Positions 36,493 to 44,877 of a DNA stretch of 64,000 bases are shown here, one piece after another. The notes under the pieces were generated by a model that searched no databases, was not told the DNA's origin, and was given only the letters and a program-made list of their open reading frames with translations. The translations under genes and the position numbers were made by a program. The stretch spans positions 1,677,001 through 1,741,000 of the forward strand of contig NZ_CP012700.1 of the NCBI RefSeq assembly GCF_001307295.1. Reading direction: 5' to 3'. The stretch's first letter is position 1, and each line of letters starts with the position of its first letter. This DNA comes from Sphingopyxis macrogoltabida. GTDB taxonomy: Bacteria > Pseudomonadota > Alphaproteobacteria > Sphingomonadales > Sphingomonadaceae.

Positions 36493-37473
36493 ATGGCTTT
36501 CAAGACGCGGATCACCGAAATGCTTGGGATCGAACATCCGATCGTCCAGGGCGGTATGCAAAGTGTGGGTACGGCGCAAATGGCGAGCGCGGTGTCGAAC
36601 GCCGGCGGCCTTGGCATCATCACCGCGCTGACCCAGCCCAGCCCGCAGGCGCTCCGCGACGAAATCGAGAAATGCCGGTCGCTGACCGACAAGCCGTTCG
36701 GCGTGAACCTGACCGTTTTTCCGACGATCAATTCGCCCGATTACAATGCCTATGCCGACGCCGTTGTTGAAAGCGGCGTCAAGATCATGGAGACCGCCGG
36801 TACCCCCGCGGTGCGCGAAATCTGGGCGCGGGTGAAGCCGCACGGGGTCACCATTCTCCACAAATGTACCGCGGTGCGCCACGCGCTCTCCGCCGAGAAA
36901 GCGGGCTGCGACATCATTTCGATCGACGGTTTCGAATGCGCCGGGCATCCGGGCGAGGACGATATCCCCGGGCTGATCCTGATCCCCGCGGCGGCCGACA
37001 AGGTCAAGATTCCGATGCTCGCGTCGGGCGGCTTCGGCGACGGGCGCGGTCTGGTTGCGGCGCTCAGCCTCGGCGCCGAGGGCATCAACATGGGCACACG
37101 TTTCTGCGCGACGAAGGAAGCGCCCATCCATGACAATGTGAAGCAGGCCTATATCGACAATGACGAGCGCGGCAGCTTCCTGATCTTCCGCAACTTCAAG
37201 AACACCGCGCGCGTCGGCCGCAGCGCGGTCAGCGAAGAAGTCGTCCGTCGCCTCGCCGAGCCCGACGCGAAGTTCAGCGACGTGCAGGAACTTGTTGCGG
37301 GCACCGCGGGCCGCGAATTGCTTCAGACCGGCGACTTGAACAAGGGCGTCTTCTGGGCGGGGATGATCCAGGGGCTGATCCACGATATCCCGACCTGTCA
37401 GGAACTGATCGACCGGATCATTTCGGAAGCCGAAGCGATCCTCGACCAGCGGCTGGCGGGTTTTCGCACCTGA
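36493..37473 (+). CDS. Nitronate monooxygenase-family flavoprotein
   Basis: 326 aa. Classic N-terminus TEMLGIEHPIVQGGMQSVG, then NAGGLGIITALTQ, SIDGFECAGHPGEDDIPG, MLASGGFGDGRGLVAALSLG and GINMGTRFCAT. FMN-binding TIM barrel. Close in style to NMOs and to IpdC-like proteins of steroid catabolism. Immediately behind regulon motif copy 4; convergent with the SDR at 37478. Confidence 0.88.
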   Translation: MAFKTRITEMLGIEHPIVQGGMQSVGTAQMASAVSNAGGLGIITALTQPSPQALRDEIEKCRSLTDKPFGVNLTVFPTINSPDYNAYADAVVESGVKIMETAGTPAVREIWARVKPHGVTILHKCTAVRHALSAEKAGCDIISIDGFECAGHPGEDDIPGLILIPAAADKVKIPMLASGGFGDGRGLVAALSLGAEGINMGTRFCATKEAPIHDNVKQAYIDNDERGSFLIFRNFKNTARVGRSAVSEEVVRRLAEPDAKFSDVQELVAGTAGRELLQTGDLNKGVFWAGMIQGLIHDIPTCQELIDRIISEAEAILDQRLAGFRT

Positions 37474-37477
37474 CGCG

Positions 37478-38224
37478 CTATTGCTGACCGCCGTCGACGC
37501 GCACCAGCGCCCCGGTCGTATAGGACGACGCGGGGCTGGCGAGCATCAGCGCGGCGGTCACAATCTCCTCGGGCCGCCCCGGGCGGCCGAGCGCCACGGG
37601 CTGCGTCTCGCGCTTCTTCGCGTCCCAGGCATCGGCGATGTCGGTCAGGAACGGGCCGGGGCTGATCGTGTTGACGCGCACCTTCGGCGCATATTCGCGG
37701 CTCAGCGACACCGACATCGCATTGAGCGCCGCCTTTGCCGAACCATAGGGAATGACCATCGGCAACGCCGTCAGCGCGCCGGTCGAACTGATATTGATGA
37801 TACAGCCGCCGTCGCCTTCGCTCATCCGGTGCGCAACCTGGCTCGCGAGGCGGAACGGCCCCTTGAAGTTCAGGTTGAGCACCGAATCGAACAGCGTCTC
37901 GGGCATCTCGTGGCTGGGGCAGGCGGGCGACATGCCGGCGTTGTTGATCAATATGTCGATGCGCCCGAACGCGGCGTAGCTCGCGTCGATCAACGCATCG
38001 ATCTCGTCCCAACGTCCGCAATGGACGCCATGCGCCAGCGCCTTGCGTCCCAATGCGCGGCATTCTTCCGCCACCGTCTCGCAATTCTCGATCTTGCGGC
38101 TGGCGACGACGACATCGGCGCCGCGTTCGGCGAGCGCTTTCACCATGCGATAGCCGAGCCCGCGCGATCCGCCGGTGACGAGCGCGACCTTGCCGGTGAA
38201 ATCGAACAGCGGATCGGGGGTCAT
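37478..38224 (-). CDS. Short-chain dehydrogenase/reductase
   Basis: 248 aa SDR: TGGSRGLGYRMVKALAERG, NNAGMSP, Ser in NISSTGAL, Tyr/Lys in PYGSAKAAL. VVVASRK after beta-2 suggests NADP preference. It follows the alpha/beta hydrolase with only a 1-base gap. Substrate unknown; likely oxidises a hydroxyl or reduces a keto group in the island pathway. Confidence 0.88.
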   Translation of the reverse strand: MTPDPLFDFTGKVALVTGGSRGLGYRMVKALAERGADVVVASRKIENCETVAEECRALGRKALAHGVHCGRWDEIDALIDASYAAFGRIDILINNAGMSPACPSHEMPETLFDSVLNLNFKGPFRLASQVAHRMSEGDGGCIINISSTGALTALPMVIPYGSAKAALNAMSVSLSREYAPKVRVNTISPGPFLTDIADAWDAKKRETQPVALGRPGRPEEIVTAALMLASPASSYTTGALVRVDGGQQ

Positions 38225-38225
38225 C

Positions 38226-39185
38226 TCATTCTCCTGAAGGGGCCGTCATCGCTGCGGCGGCAGCCATCAGGCCGGCGTTGCACCGATCCGCGACGGCGGC
38301 GCCGGGTACGGCGTTGAAGGCATGGATCGCGCCGGCATAGCTGTGCAGCTCGACGGGCACGCCCGCCGCAGTCAGCCGCCGCGCATAATCGAGATTTTCG
38401 TCGAAGAAGAGGTCGAGGCTGCCGGTCACGATATAGGCGGGCGGCAGGTTCGCGAGGTTGTCGGTCAGGCTCGGCGAAAACCAGCCCTTGCGATCGTCGG
38501 CGGCGGCATAGTCTCCCTGCAGCGCGCGCCAGCCGAAGCGATTGCTCGCGCGCGTCCAGATGAATTCGCCGGTCGTCGGATTGGCATAGGGGCAGGCGTC
38601 GCTCCCGGTGCGATGGTCGAGCATCGGATAGGTCAGGAGCTGCCCCGCGATCGCCGGACCGCCGAGGTCGCGCGCCATGATCGCGAGCGCTGCAGCGAGC
38701 CCGCCCCCCGCGCTTTCGCCCGCGACGACGATCCGGCCCGCATCGAAGCCGAGCGCACCGGCTTGGCCCGCGAGCCACACCAGCGCCGAATGACAATCCT
38801 CCTGCGGCGCGGGGAAGGGATGTTCAGGTGCCAGCCGGTACTCGACCGACGCGACAGGCACGCCCGCCGAGACGGCCAGCATCGCGGGGCTGGTCTGGAT
38901 CTGCTTCGCCGACCCCATGACCATGCCGCCGCCGTGGATATGCAGGATAGCGCCGCCGCCCGGCCTGGTCTCGGTCGGACGGTAGAGATAGACGGTGATA
39001 TCGGGCCCGCCATGTACCGACGGAATGACGATCTCCTCGGGCAGGATCGCGGGCGGCGGCATGATAGCATAGGCGCGGCCCGCCTGCTCGCGCAGCTCGG
39101 CGATCGGCGCCGACGCCAGATCGACCGGCGGGAACATGTCGAGCAACGGCGCGATCTGCTTGTCGACGAGCGGACGGGTGGTCAT
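38226..39185 (-). CDS. Alpha/beta hydrolase (HSL-type esterase)
   Basis: 319 aa. Hormone-sensitive-lipase group: oxyanion HGGG in LHIHGGGMVMGS, nucleophile Ser in VVAGESAGGGLAAA, and His in SYAGAIHAFNAV; Asp likely in TGSLDLFFDENL. Hydrolyses esters or lactones. Start MTTRPLV at 39185 has GAAAGGAGAG upstream. In an operon with the ACAD10/11-like gene and the SDR; may release ester-bound substrate or intermediate. Confidence 0.9.
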   Translation of the reverse strand: MTTRPLVDKQIAPLLDMFPPVDLASAPIAELREQAGRAYAIMPPPAILPEEIVIPSVHGGPDITVYLYRPTETRPGGGAILHIHGGGMVMGSAKQIQTSPAMLAVSAGVPVASVEYRLAPEHPFPAPQEDCHSALVWLAGQAGALGFDAGRIVVAGESAGGGLAAALAIMARDLGGPAIAGQLLTYPMLDHRTGSDACPYANPTTGEFIWTRASNRFGWRALQGDYAAADDRKGWFSPSLTDNLANLPPAYIVTGSLDLFFDENLDYARRLTAAGVPVELHSYAGAIHAFNAVPGAAVADRCNAGLMAAAAAMTAPSGE

Positions 39186-39199
39186 GCGAAACTCTCCTT

Positions 39200-40474
39200 T
39201 CAGCCCCGCGCCCGGATCGCCGCCAGCCGGGTCGGGATATGCTCGCTCGGGAACAGCCCCGAAGCGGGGGTGGCGTTCCTGAGATACGCCTTGGCGACCT
39301 GCACCTTGTGCACTTCGGTCGGGCCGTCGGCCAGTGCCATTGCGGGCAATCCCATCCACATGTCGGCGAGCGGCAGCTCGAGCGTCATGCCGAGGCTGCC
39401 GTGGAGCTGGATCGCCCGCTGGACGATGTCGTGATAGACCTTTGCCATCTGCACCTTGCACATCGCGATATGCGTGCGTGCCGCGCCATGCGGTTCGTTG
39501 TCGATGATCCACGCGGTCTTGAGCACGAGCAGGCGGAATTGTTCGAGCTCGATGATCGAATCGGCGATCGCGCCCTGCACGAACTGATGCTCGCTGAGTT
39601 GCTTGCCCTGCGTCCGGCGCGACACGGCGCGTTCGAGCATCATGTCGATCGCGCGCTGGCATTTGCCGACGGTACGCATCGCGTGATGGACGCGCCCGCC
39701 GCCGAGCCGCGCCTGCGCGACCTTGAACCCCTCGCCGGGCCCGCCCAGCATCGCATCGAGCGGCACGCGCACCTTGTTGTAGCGGATATAAGCGTGCGTG
39801 CCGTCGTCTTCGCCCTTGCTGTCGCCCATCGTCTGCGAGTGACGGATGAACTCGACCCCCGGGGTGTCGGTGGGGACGATTAGCATCGACATTCGGCCAT
39901 GCGGCGGGTTCTCGGGATTGGTCACCACCATCACGATCAGGAAGGCGGCGAAGCGCGCGTTCGACGAGAACCATTTCTCGCCCTCGATCACCCATTCATC
40001 GCCTTCCTGCCATGCGCGGCAGGTGAATTCCTTGGGGTCGGCGCCCGCCTGCGGCTCGGTCATCGAAAAGCAGGAGACAATGGTGCCGTCCATCAGTGGC
40101 TGGAGATATTTTTCCTTCTGCGCGTCGGTGCCGAACATCGCGAGGATCTCGCTGTTGCCGGTGTCGGGCGCGGCGGTACCGAACACGGTCGGCGCCCAAT
40201 AGCTGCGCCCCAAAATCTCGTTCATCAGGGCGAGGGTGAGCTGGCCGTAGCCCGGCCCGCCGAGTTCCTTGTCGAGGTGGCAGCCCCACAGTCCCTGCGC
40301 CTTCACTCGCTCTTGCAGCGGTGCCATGTAGGCGCGCGATTCCTTGTTCGCGACATCGTAAGGCGCGCCATGGCCGGGGAAGAGCAGGTCCATCGGCTCG
40401 CATTCCTCGCGGACGAATTTCGCCATCCAGTCGAGCTTCGCCTGCAATTCGGGTTCGATGCGGAAATCGATCAT
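39200..40474 (-). CDS. ACAD10/11-like acyl-CoA dehydrogenase
   Basis: 424 aa. Diverges from the other ACADs: FSMTEPQAGADPKEFTC in place of SEPGAGSD, then VIEGEKWFSSNARFA, AQARLGGGRVHHAMR, and C-terminal DGPTEVHKVQVAKAYLR. This matches the ACAD domain of ACAD10/ACAD11 and bacterial LvaC-like proteins, which remove phosphate from or rearrange 4-phosphoacyl-CoAs. The kinase partner is the next gene upstream (40575), separated by a palindromic repeat. It is not one of the paired ACADs. Confidence 0.88.
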   Translation of the reverse strand: MIDFRIEPELQAKLDWMAKFVREECEPMDLLFPGHGAPYDVANKESRAYMAPLQERVKAQGLWGCHLDKELGGPGYGQLTLALMNEILGRSYWAPTVFGTAAPDTGNSEILAMFGTDAQKEKYLQPLMDGTIVSCFSMTEPQAGADPKEFTCRAWQEGDEWVIEGEKWFSSNARFAAFLIVMVVTNPENPPHGRMSMLIVPTDTPGVEFIRHSQTMGDSKGEDDGTHAYIRYNKVRVPLDAMLGGPGEGFKVAQARLGGGRVHHAMRTVGKCQRAIDMMLERAVSRRTQGKQLSEHQFVQGAIADSIIELEQFRLLVLKTAWIIDNEPHGAARTHIAMCKVQMAKVYHDIVQRAIQLHGSLGMTLELPLADMWMGLPAMALADGPTEVHKVQVAKAYLRNATPASGLFPSEHIPTRLAAIRARG

Positions 40475-40484
40475 GTCTGCTCCT

Positions 40485-40562
40485 CGTCATCTCGGCGGAG
40501 GCCGGGATCTCTCCCTGTCTTTGTCCCGCAACGTCGAGACCCCGGCCTTCGCCGGGGTGACG
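40485..40562. repeat. REP-like palindromic element (CCCCGGCCTTCGCCGGGG)
   Basis: Paired hairpin units: CTCGGCGGAGGCCGGGATCT on the left and ACCCCGGCCTTCGCCGGGGT on the right, with GTCATC/GTGACG flanks. It separates the ACAD10/11-like gene from the phosphotransferase gene within a co-directional run. Confidence 0.85.
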
Positions 40563-40574
40563 AAGGGGTGTCGA

Positions 40575-41642
40575 TCACCCGATCAACCGGATCAATTTCT
40601 CGGCTTCGGCGAAATTGCCGCGTACCAGGCGGTCGAAGAAGCGCCCGGTCTCGGCGCTCAGGATACCCTTAGCCGCCTGCGCGACCTTATATTCGAGGAT
40701 GCACCCGCCCTTGAACATCGCGAGGATCAGATAATAGTCGAAGCTTGCCATGCTGCGGCCGGTGCCCGCGGCATAATGCGCCATCAGCTCCTGCCGCGTC
40801 GGCCAGTCCATGACGTTGTAGAGCGCCTTTTCGGGGACATGGCCGGGGAAGCGGTCGTCGCGAATGCCGTTGCAGAACCAGGCGAGGTCGAGCAGCGGAT
40901 CGGCGATCGTCGACAGTTCCCAGTCGATCAGTGCGGTCAGCCGGCACGGCGGATCGAACGCGAAGAGCGCGTTGGGCGTCCCGACATCGCCATGGATGAT
41001 GCCCGGACGGAAATCGCCGGGTCGGTTCGCGCGCAGCCAGTCGCGGGCGAGCGCATAGCCGCGCAGTTCGCGCCATTCGAAATCGTAAAGCTGTTTGTAG
41101 CTTTTGATCTGGCCTTCCCAGCGATCGACCTGCCGTTCGAGGAAATTGTCGGGGCGGCCGAAATCCTCCAGCCCCACCGCTTTATAATCGACATTGGCGA
41201 GCGCAATCAGCCCGTCGACCATCGCGAAGGGCACTTCGCGCGCGTACGGCGGTTTGTCGAAGGGCGGGCGATCGTGGATCTTGCCGTTGGTCAGATCGGC
41301 GGGCCAGCCGGTGACAAGGTCCATGACATAGAAGGGGGCGCCGATAACTTGCGGGTCGGCGCAGCTACCGTGGCAGATCGGGTGGGGAACATCGGTGCCG
41401 TTCAATGCGGTCAGCACACGCGCTTCGCGCAGCACGCTTTTCTCGCTCCCCGGCGGCGGCACCGCGGGCGGACGGCGCAGGATCAGCGTCTGCGCACCGC
41501 GATCGAGCGACAAGATGACGTTCGACGTACCGCCGTGAATCTTTTCGACCTTCAGCGGCCCGTCACCGAGCGCGGGGATATTGGCGTCGAGCCATTCGGT
41601 CAGCCGTGCGGGATCGGCGAGCCCTTTCACCTCGCCGCTCAT
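40575..41642 (-). CDS. Phosphotransferase (APH fold), ACAD10/11 kinase-domain-like
   Basis: 355 aa. APH-family kinase: ATP-lysine strand LILRRPP, catalytic loop GIIHGDVGTPNALF (HGD-x4-N), and metal-binding LIDWELSTIADPLLDLAW. This type is the N-terminal domain of human ACAD10/ACAD11 and is the separate LvaA protein in Pseudomonas levulinate catabolism, where it phosphorylates 4-hydroxyacyl-CoA. Paired with the ACAD at 39200, it points to handling of a 4-hydroxyacyl-CoA. Its start overlaps the MarR gene stop (ATGA). Confidence 0.9.
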   Translation of the reverse strand: MSGEVKGLADPARLTEWLDANIPALGDGPLKVEKIHGGTSNVILSLDRGAQTLILRRPPAVPPPGSEKSVLREARVLTALNGTDVPHPICHGSCADPQVIGAPFYVMDLVTGWPADLTNGKIHDRPPFDKPPYAREVPFAMVDGLIALANVDYKAVGLEDFGRPDNFLERQVDRWEGQIKSYKQLYDFEWRELRGYALARDWLRANRPGDFRPGIIHGDVGTPNALFAFDPPCRLTALIDWELSTIADPLLDLAWFCNGIRDDRFPGHVPEKALYNVMDWPTRQELMAHYAAGTGRSMASFDYYLILAMFKGGCILEYKVAQAAKGILSAETGRFFDRLVRGNFAEAEKLIRLIG

Positions 41643-42097
41643 CCATCGCGCTCCCTCAGATAGGCTTCGATGTCGGTGCGGATCGCGTGTATCCGCGCCG
41701 CGGCATCGGCGAAGGCTTCGCTGCCGACACGGCCGACGACCGCCCGGGTTACCGCACTGGCGCGGTCATGGTCGGCGGCTTTCAACGCGTGCCCCGCATC
41801 GGTCGCGACGATCAGCGAGGCGCGCTTGTGGTCGGGGTTGTTGCCGAACGCGACGAGGCCGAGTTCGGCCAGGCGATTCGCGGCACGCTGCACGACCTGT
41901 CGCGGGTGCCCGAGACTGCGTCCGATCTGCGCGACCGTCGGGGGCGCAGCGGCATTCACCACCGCGGTCAGCACCGTCAGTTCCATCTCCGGCAGGCCGC
42001 TCGCGGCGCGCGTGTCGGCATAGAGCGCGCGCATCCGCCCGCGCAGCCGCGACACCTCGTCGGCGAATCGTTCGAAATCGGTGAAGCGCTGTGACAT
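41639..42097 (-). CDS. MarR-family transcriptional regulator
   Basis: 152 aa winged-helix regulator: VAQIGRSLGHPRQVVQRAANRLAEL is the recognition region, followed by the wing NNPDHKRASLIVATDAG. It opens a run with the phosphotransferase, ACAD10/11-like, hydrolase and SDR genes. Palindromes at 42108-42132 upstream are good autoregulatory operator candidates. The ligand may be an acyl-CoA or a phenolic-like compound, as in other MarR proteins. Confidence 0.88.
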   Translation of the reverse strand: MSQRFTDFERFADEVSRLRGRMRALYADTRAASGLPEMELTVLTAVVNAAAPPTVAQIGRSLGHPRQVVQRAANRLAELGLVAFGNNPDHKRASLIVATDAGHALKAADHDRASAVTRAVVGRVGSEAFADAAARIHAIRTDIEAYLRERDG

Positions 42098-42107
42098 GGA
42101 ACTTCGA

Positions 42108-42132
42108 TGTCAAATTGACACTTAAGTGTCAA
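42108..42132. promoter_or_regulatory. Overlapping palindromes, likely MarR operator
   Basis: TGTCAA-A-TTGACA at 42108-42120 overlaps the perfect 18-base palindrome TTGACACTTAAGTGTCAA at 42115-42132. Located 10 bases upstream of the MarR start, where a repressor would block transcription. Confidence 0.75.
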
Positions 42133-42138
42133 TAATCT

Positions 42139-42561
42139 TCAGCGGCTCGCCATCTTCGCGAATAACGATCCTTCGGCCTGCCAATCGATCCGGACCCGCC
42201 GATGCGCGAAGCGCCAGCCCTCCGCTGTCCGTGCCAGCCGGTCGTCGTAGGTGCCGCTGTGATCGGGACCGAAATTGCTGTGCACGGTGAAATAGCTGCG
42301 CGCCGTCGCGGCATCGCCATCGACCGCGATCAGCGGGTTGGTGATATGATGCCGGATGAAGGTCAGCCGCGGGTCGCGCGTTCCCGAAGACAGCGACGCC
42401 TCGATCTCGGCGGGGCCTTGCGGCGCCTTGCCGAGGTATTCGAGCACGCCGTCCGCGGCGAAGCAGGCGGTCATCGCGTCGAGCCGCCCGCGGTCGCCAT
42501 TATAGGTATAACGCGCGAGCAGGTCACGGATCGCATCGCGGTCGGTGGCAAGGTCAGCCAT
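42139..42561 (-). CDS. SnoaL-like/NTF2-fold protein
   Basis: 140 aa. Begins with the pattern of SnoaL_4 proteins: LATDRDAIRDLLARYTYNGDRG, LDAMTACFAADGVLEY, then FIRHHITNPLIAVDGD and RRVRIDW. The NTF2-like cone fold serves as dehydratase, isomerase (ketosteroid isomerase relatives) or small-ligand binding. It overlaps the SMP-30 gene by 8 bases. Start 42561 chosen from MADLATD and the overlap. Confidence 0.78.
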   Translation of the reverse strand: MADLATDRDAIRDLLARYTYNGDRGRLDAMTACFAADGVLEYLGKAPQGPAEIEASLSSGTRDPRLTFIRHHITNPLIAVDGDAATARSYFTVHSNFGPDHSGTYDDRLARTAEGWRFAHRRVRIDWQAEGSLFAKMASR

Positions 42562-43414
42562 TGTAATGAAGCTCCAGTCCGGGTTCGTCCCAGCGCAGCC
42601 TGACGAGCCGCCCGCTGGTCGAAAGCGTAATCCATGCATCGCTCATATCCTCGCCGCCAAAGGCGAGGTTGGTGACATAGCGTTCGCCCGGGATCTCATA
42701 TTTCCGCAAGGTGCCGTCAGGGGCGATCGTGGTGATGCCGCCTTCATAGAGGGTCGCGACGCAGATATGACCCGCAGCAGTTACCGCGAGGCTGTCGAAG
42801 CCGACCGGTCCGGGCGCGGTTGCGACCCATTCGGGCCGCTGTTCCTCGACCTTGCGATCGTAACGCCACAAACGAGCCTGATGCGTGTCGGCGACATAGA
42901 CATGCTCGCCGCCGGGCGAGAGGCCCACGCCGTTGTACGACACCGCATGGCGGTTGATCGCGGTGATCGCCGAGCCATCGGACAAAGCGCTGAACAGCCC
43001 GCTCGCGGTGCGGATGCCATCGTGCGTCTTGCCGAGGTCGGTGAACCACATCCGTCCGTCGGCGTCGAAGACGATATCGTTCGGGGCTTCGAGCGCGATA
43101 CCGCCGCATCTATCGTAGAGGCGTTCAAATTTGCCGGTTGCCAGATCGACGCGCTCGATGCGCCCCTCGTGGCCCGATCCGCGCGCATTCTGGAATCTGA
43201 CGAGGTCGAGCCCGCCGTTGTTGCACACATAGAGCGCGCCATCGGGTCCGATCGCGGCGCCATTGGGGCCGCCGCCGATGTCGCAGACCGTCTCGGTCCG
43301 CCCATTCCAGCAGCGCGTGATCCGCCCTGCGGCAAGTTCAACGACCATCACCGACCCATCAGCCATCACCACCGGCCCCTCGGGAAAGGCGAGCCCTTCG
43401 GCGACGATCTCCAT
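42554..43414 (-). CDS. SMP-30/gluconolactonase-family protein
   Basis: 286 aa beta propeller: LAFPEGPVVMADGSVMVVE, GGPNGAAIGPDGALYVCNNGG, EAPNDIVFDADGRMWFTD, SYNGVGLSPGGEHVYVADT. Metal-dependent lactone hydrolases share this pattern, with the Asp/Asn/Glu metal ligands plausible at the E of FPEG and the N/D of PND and VADT. It may open a lactone ring formed by oxidation. Start at 43414 is favoured over 43417 since AGGAGAG then has proper spacing. Regulon motif copy 5 lies just upstream. Confidence 0.85.
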   Translation of the reverse strand: MEIVAEGLAFPEGPVVMADGSVMVVELAAGRITRCWNGRTETVCDIGGGPNGAAIGPDGALYVCNNGGLDLVRFQNARGSGHEGRIERVDLATGKFERLYDRCGGIALEAPNDIVFDADGRMWFTDLGKTHDGIRTASGLFSALSDGSAITAINRHAVSYNGVGLSPGGEHVYVADTHQARLWRYDRKVEEQRPEWVATAPGPVGFDSLAVTAAGHICVATLYEGGITTIAPDGTLRKYEIPGERYVTNLAFGGEDMSDAWITLSTSGRLVRLRWDEPGLELHYNG

Positions 43415-43426
43415 CATTCTCTCCTA

Positions 43427-43443
43427 TATAACCTAGTTATGTA
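43427..43443 (+). promoter_or_regulatory. Regulon motif copy 5 (TATAACCTAGTTATG)
   Basis: Reads ACCTAGTTATG with an inverted TATAAC arm in front (43427-43441). Lies 13 bases upstream of the SMP-30 start and 55 bases before the SDR at 43496. Confidence 0.7.
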
Positions 43444-43495
43444 TGTCTTGACACGCGCCGGGCGAACGCGCAACCCTGTGCGGAGGGAGAGACAC

Positions 43496-44377
43496 TTGCC
43501 GGTTCCAGCACATCATATCGTGGCGACCCCGCCGCCGTTCGACATGCCGCCCTATCCGGGCGACATTTTTGCGGGGCAGACCGTCCTCGTCACCGGTGGC
43601 GGTTCGGGCATGGGGCTGGCGATGGCCAAGGCGTTCGCGCAAGGCGGAGCCAACGTCGCGGTGATGGGTCGCAGCCTCGACCGCGCGCAGGACGGCGCTG
43701 CGCAACTCGACGCGCTCGGCGTCCGCAGCCATGCAATAAGCTGCGACGTCCGCTTGCCCGACGCGGTGGCGGCCGCCTTTGACGAGGCCGAAGATGCGCT
43801 CGGACCGGTTTCGCTGCTGGCCAACAATGCCGGCGCCAACTTTCCCGTCCTTGCCGAGGATATCTCGCCCAACGCGTGGAATGCGGTCACCCGCATCGCG
43901 ATCGACGGGACCTTTCTGTGCTCGACCGAATTCGCACGGCGCCGCATCGCAGCCGGGCAGGGCGGGGCTATCGTCAACAACAGCGCGCAATATATCTGGA
44001 CCGGCTTTCCCGGCGACGCGCACAGCGCGGCCGCGAAGACCGCGCAGGCAACGATGACACGGAAGCTTGCCGCCGACTGGGCACCGTACGGCATTCGCGT
44101 CAATGCCATTGCCGCCGGTTTCTTTCCGCACGAAGGGTCGGTTTCGGGTCGCCGCGAGGAAGGCGTCGAGCCGCTGCAGAACATGACCCCCGCGGGTCGC
44201 ACCGGGAGCATCTGGGAGTTCGGCTGGCTGTCGGCCATGACCTGCACGCCGCTGTTCGGCGGGATGACGGGACAGGTGATCGTGCAGGACGGCGGCGAAA
44301 GCCTGCGCCGGTCGCTGATCATGCCCGACTTCGTTCCGCCGCGTGAACGCGCCGATGGCCCGTGGGGATGGCAATGA
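43496..44377 (+). CDS. SDR, 2,4-dienoyl-CoA reductase-like
   Basis: 293 aa. VLVTGGGSGMGLAMAKAFA Rossmann motif, NNAGANFPVLAEDISPNAW and AHSAAAKTAQATM where DECR-type SDRs have Ser before AAK instead of the classical Tyr. Family members reduce 2,4-dienoyl-CoA with NADPH. C-terminal SLRRSLIMPDFVP is shared with the SDR at 55183. Start is TTG 43496 with GGAGGGAGA upstream (no nearby ATG). First gene of a three-SDR operon. Confidence 0.85.
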   Translation: MPVPAHHIVATPPPFDMPPYPGDIFAGQTVLVTGGGSGMGLAMAKAFAQGGANVAVMGRSLDRAQDGAAQLDALGVRSHAISCDVRLPDAVAAAFDEAEDALGPVSLLANNAGANFPVLAEDISPNAWNAVTRIAIDGTFLCSTEFARRRIAAGQGGAIVNNSAQYIWTGFPGDAHSAAAKTAQATMTRKLAADWAPYGIRVNAIAAGFFPHEGSVSGRREEGVEPLQNMTPAGRTGSIWEFGWLSAMTCTPLFGGMTGQVIVQDGGESLRRSLIMPDFVPPRERADGPWGWQ

Positions 44378-44877
44378 GCGGCTGGCTGGCGGGCAAACGC
44401 GCGCGTGTCGAGGGTCGCAATGCAGCGATTGTGCAGGCGCTGGAAGGAGCCGGAGCGACGCTGGTTGCCGATGGCGATTGCGATATCTGGATTCACATCG
44501 CGCCGCCCACGGCGACGAAAGCAGCGCACGATCTCAGCCATGCAGAATGGCGCGCGAGTCTCGACGCGGGGCTCGACCGCCGCTTTCTCGGCGCGAAGGA
44601 TTTCGCCGCCGCCTGTCGCGTTCGCGGTGAAGGCGGCGCCGTACTGTTCGTCGGCGCGCCCGAACAAGCGCTGGGTGCCGATCAGGCCGCAGCGGCGGGC
44701 GCGCTCGGCAACCTCACCAAGACGCTCGGGGTCGAATGGGCACGCGACGGGATTCGCGTGAACAGCATCTTGACGCGCGAAGACGGTCCGACGCTCGGCA
44801 ATCTCGTCACCTATCTGGTGAGCGATTATGCCGCCTATGTCACCGGCGCGGTGATGGGGATCGGCCTCGATGACTGA
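44374..44877 (+). CDS. Truncated/degenerate SDR homologue
   Basis: 167 aa, about two thirds of a normal SDR. The TGxxxGxG cofactor motif is missing and the YxxxK pair is replaced (GADQAAAAGALGNL), but the C-terminal SDR features KTLGVEWARDGIRVNSIL and YAAYVTGAVMGIGLDD remain. It starts with an ATGA overlap and overlaps the next gene by 8 bases, so the frame is kept under selection. Likely non-catalytic, possibly a partner of an adjacent SDR. Confidence 0.75.
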   Translation: MSGWLAGKRARVEGRNAAIVQALEGAGATLVADGDCDIWIHIAPPTATKAAHDLSHAEWRASLDAGLDRRFLGAKDFAAACRVRGEGGAVLFVGAPEQALGADQAAAAGALGNLTKTLGVEWARDGIRVNSILTREDGPTLGNLVTYLVSDYAAYVTGAVMGIGLDD

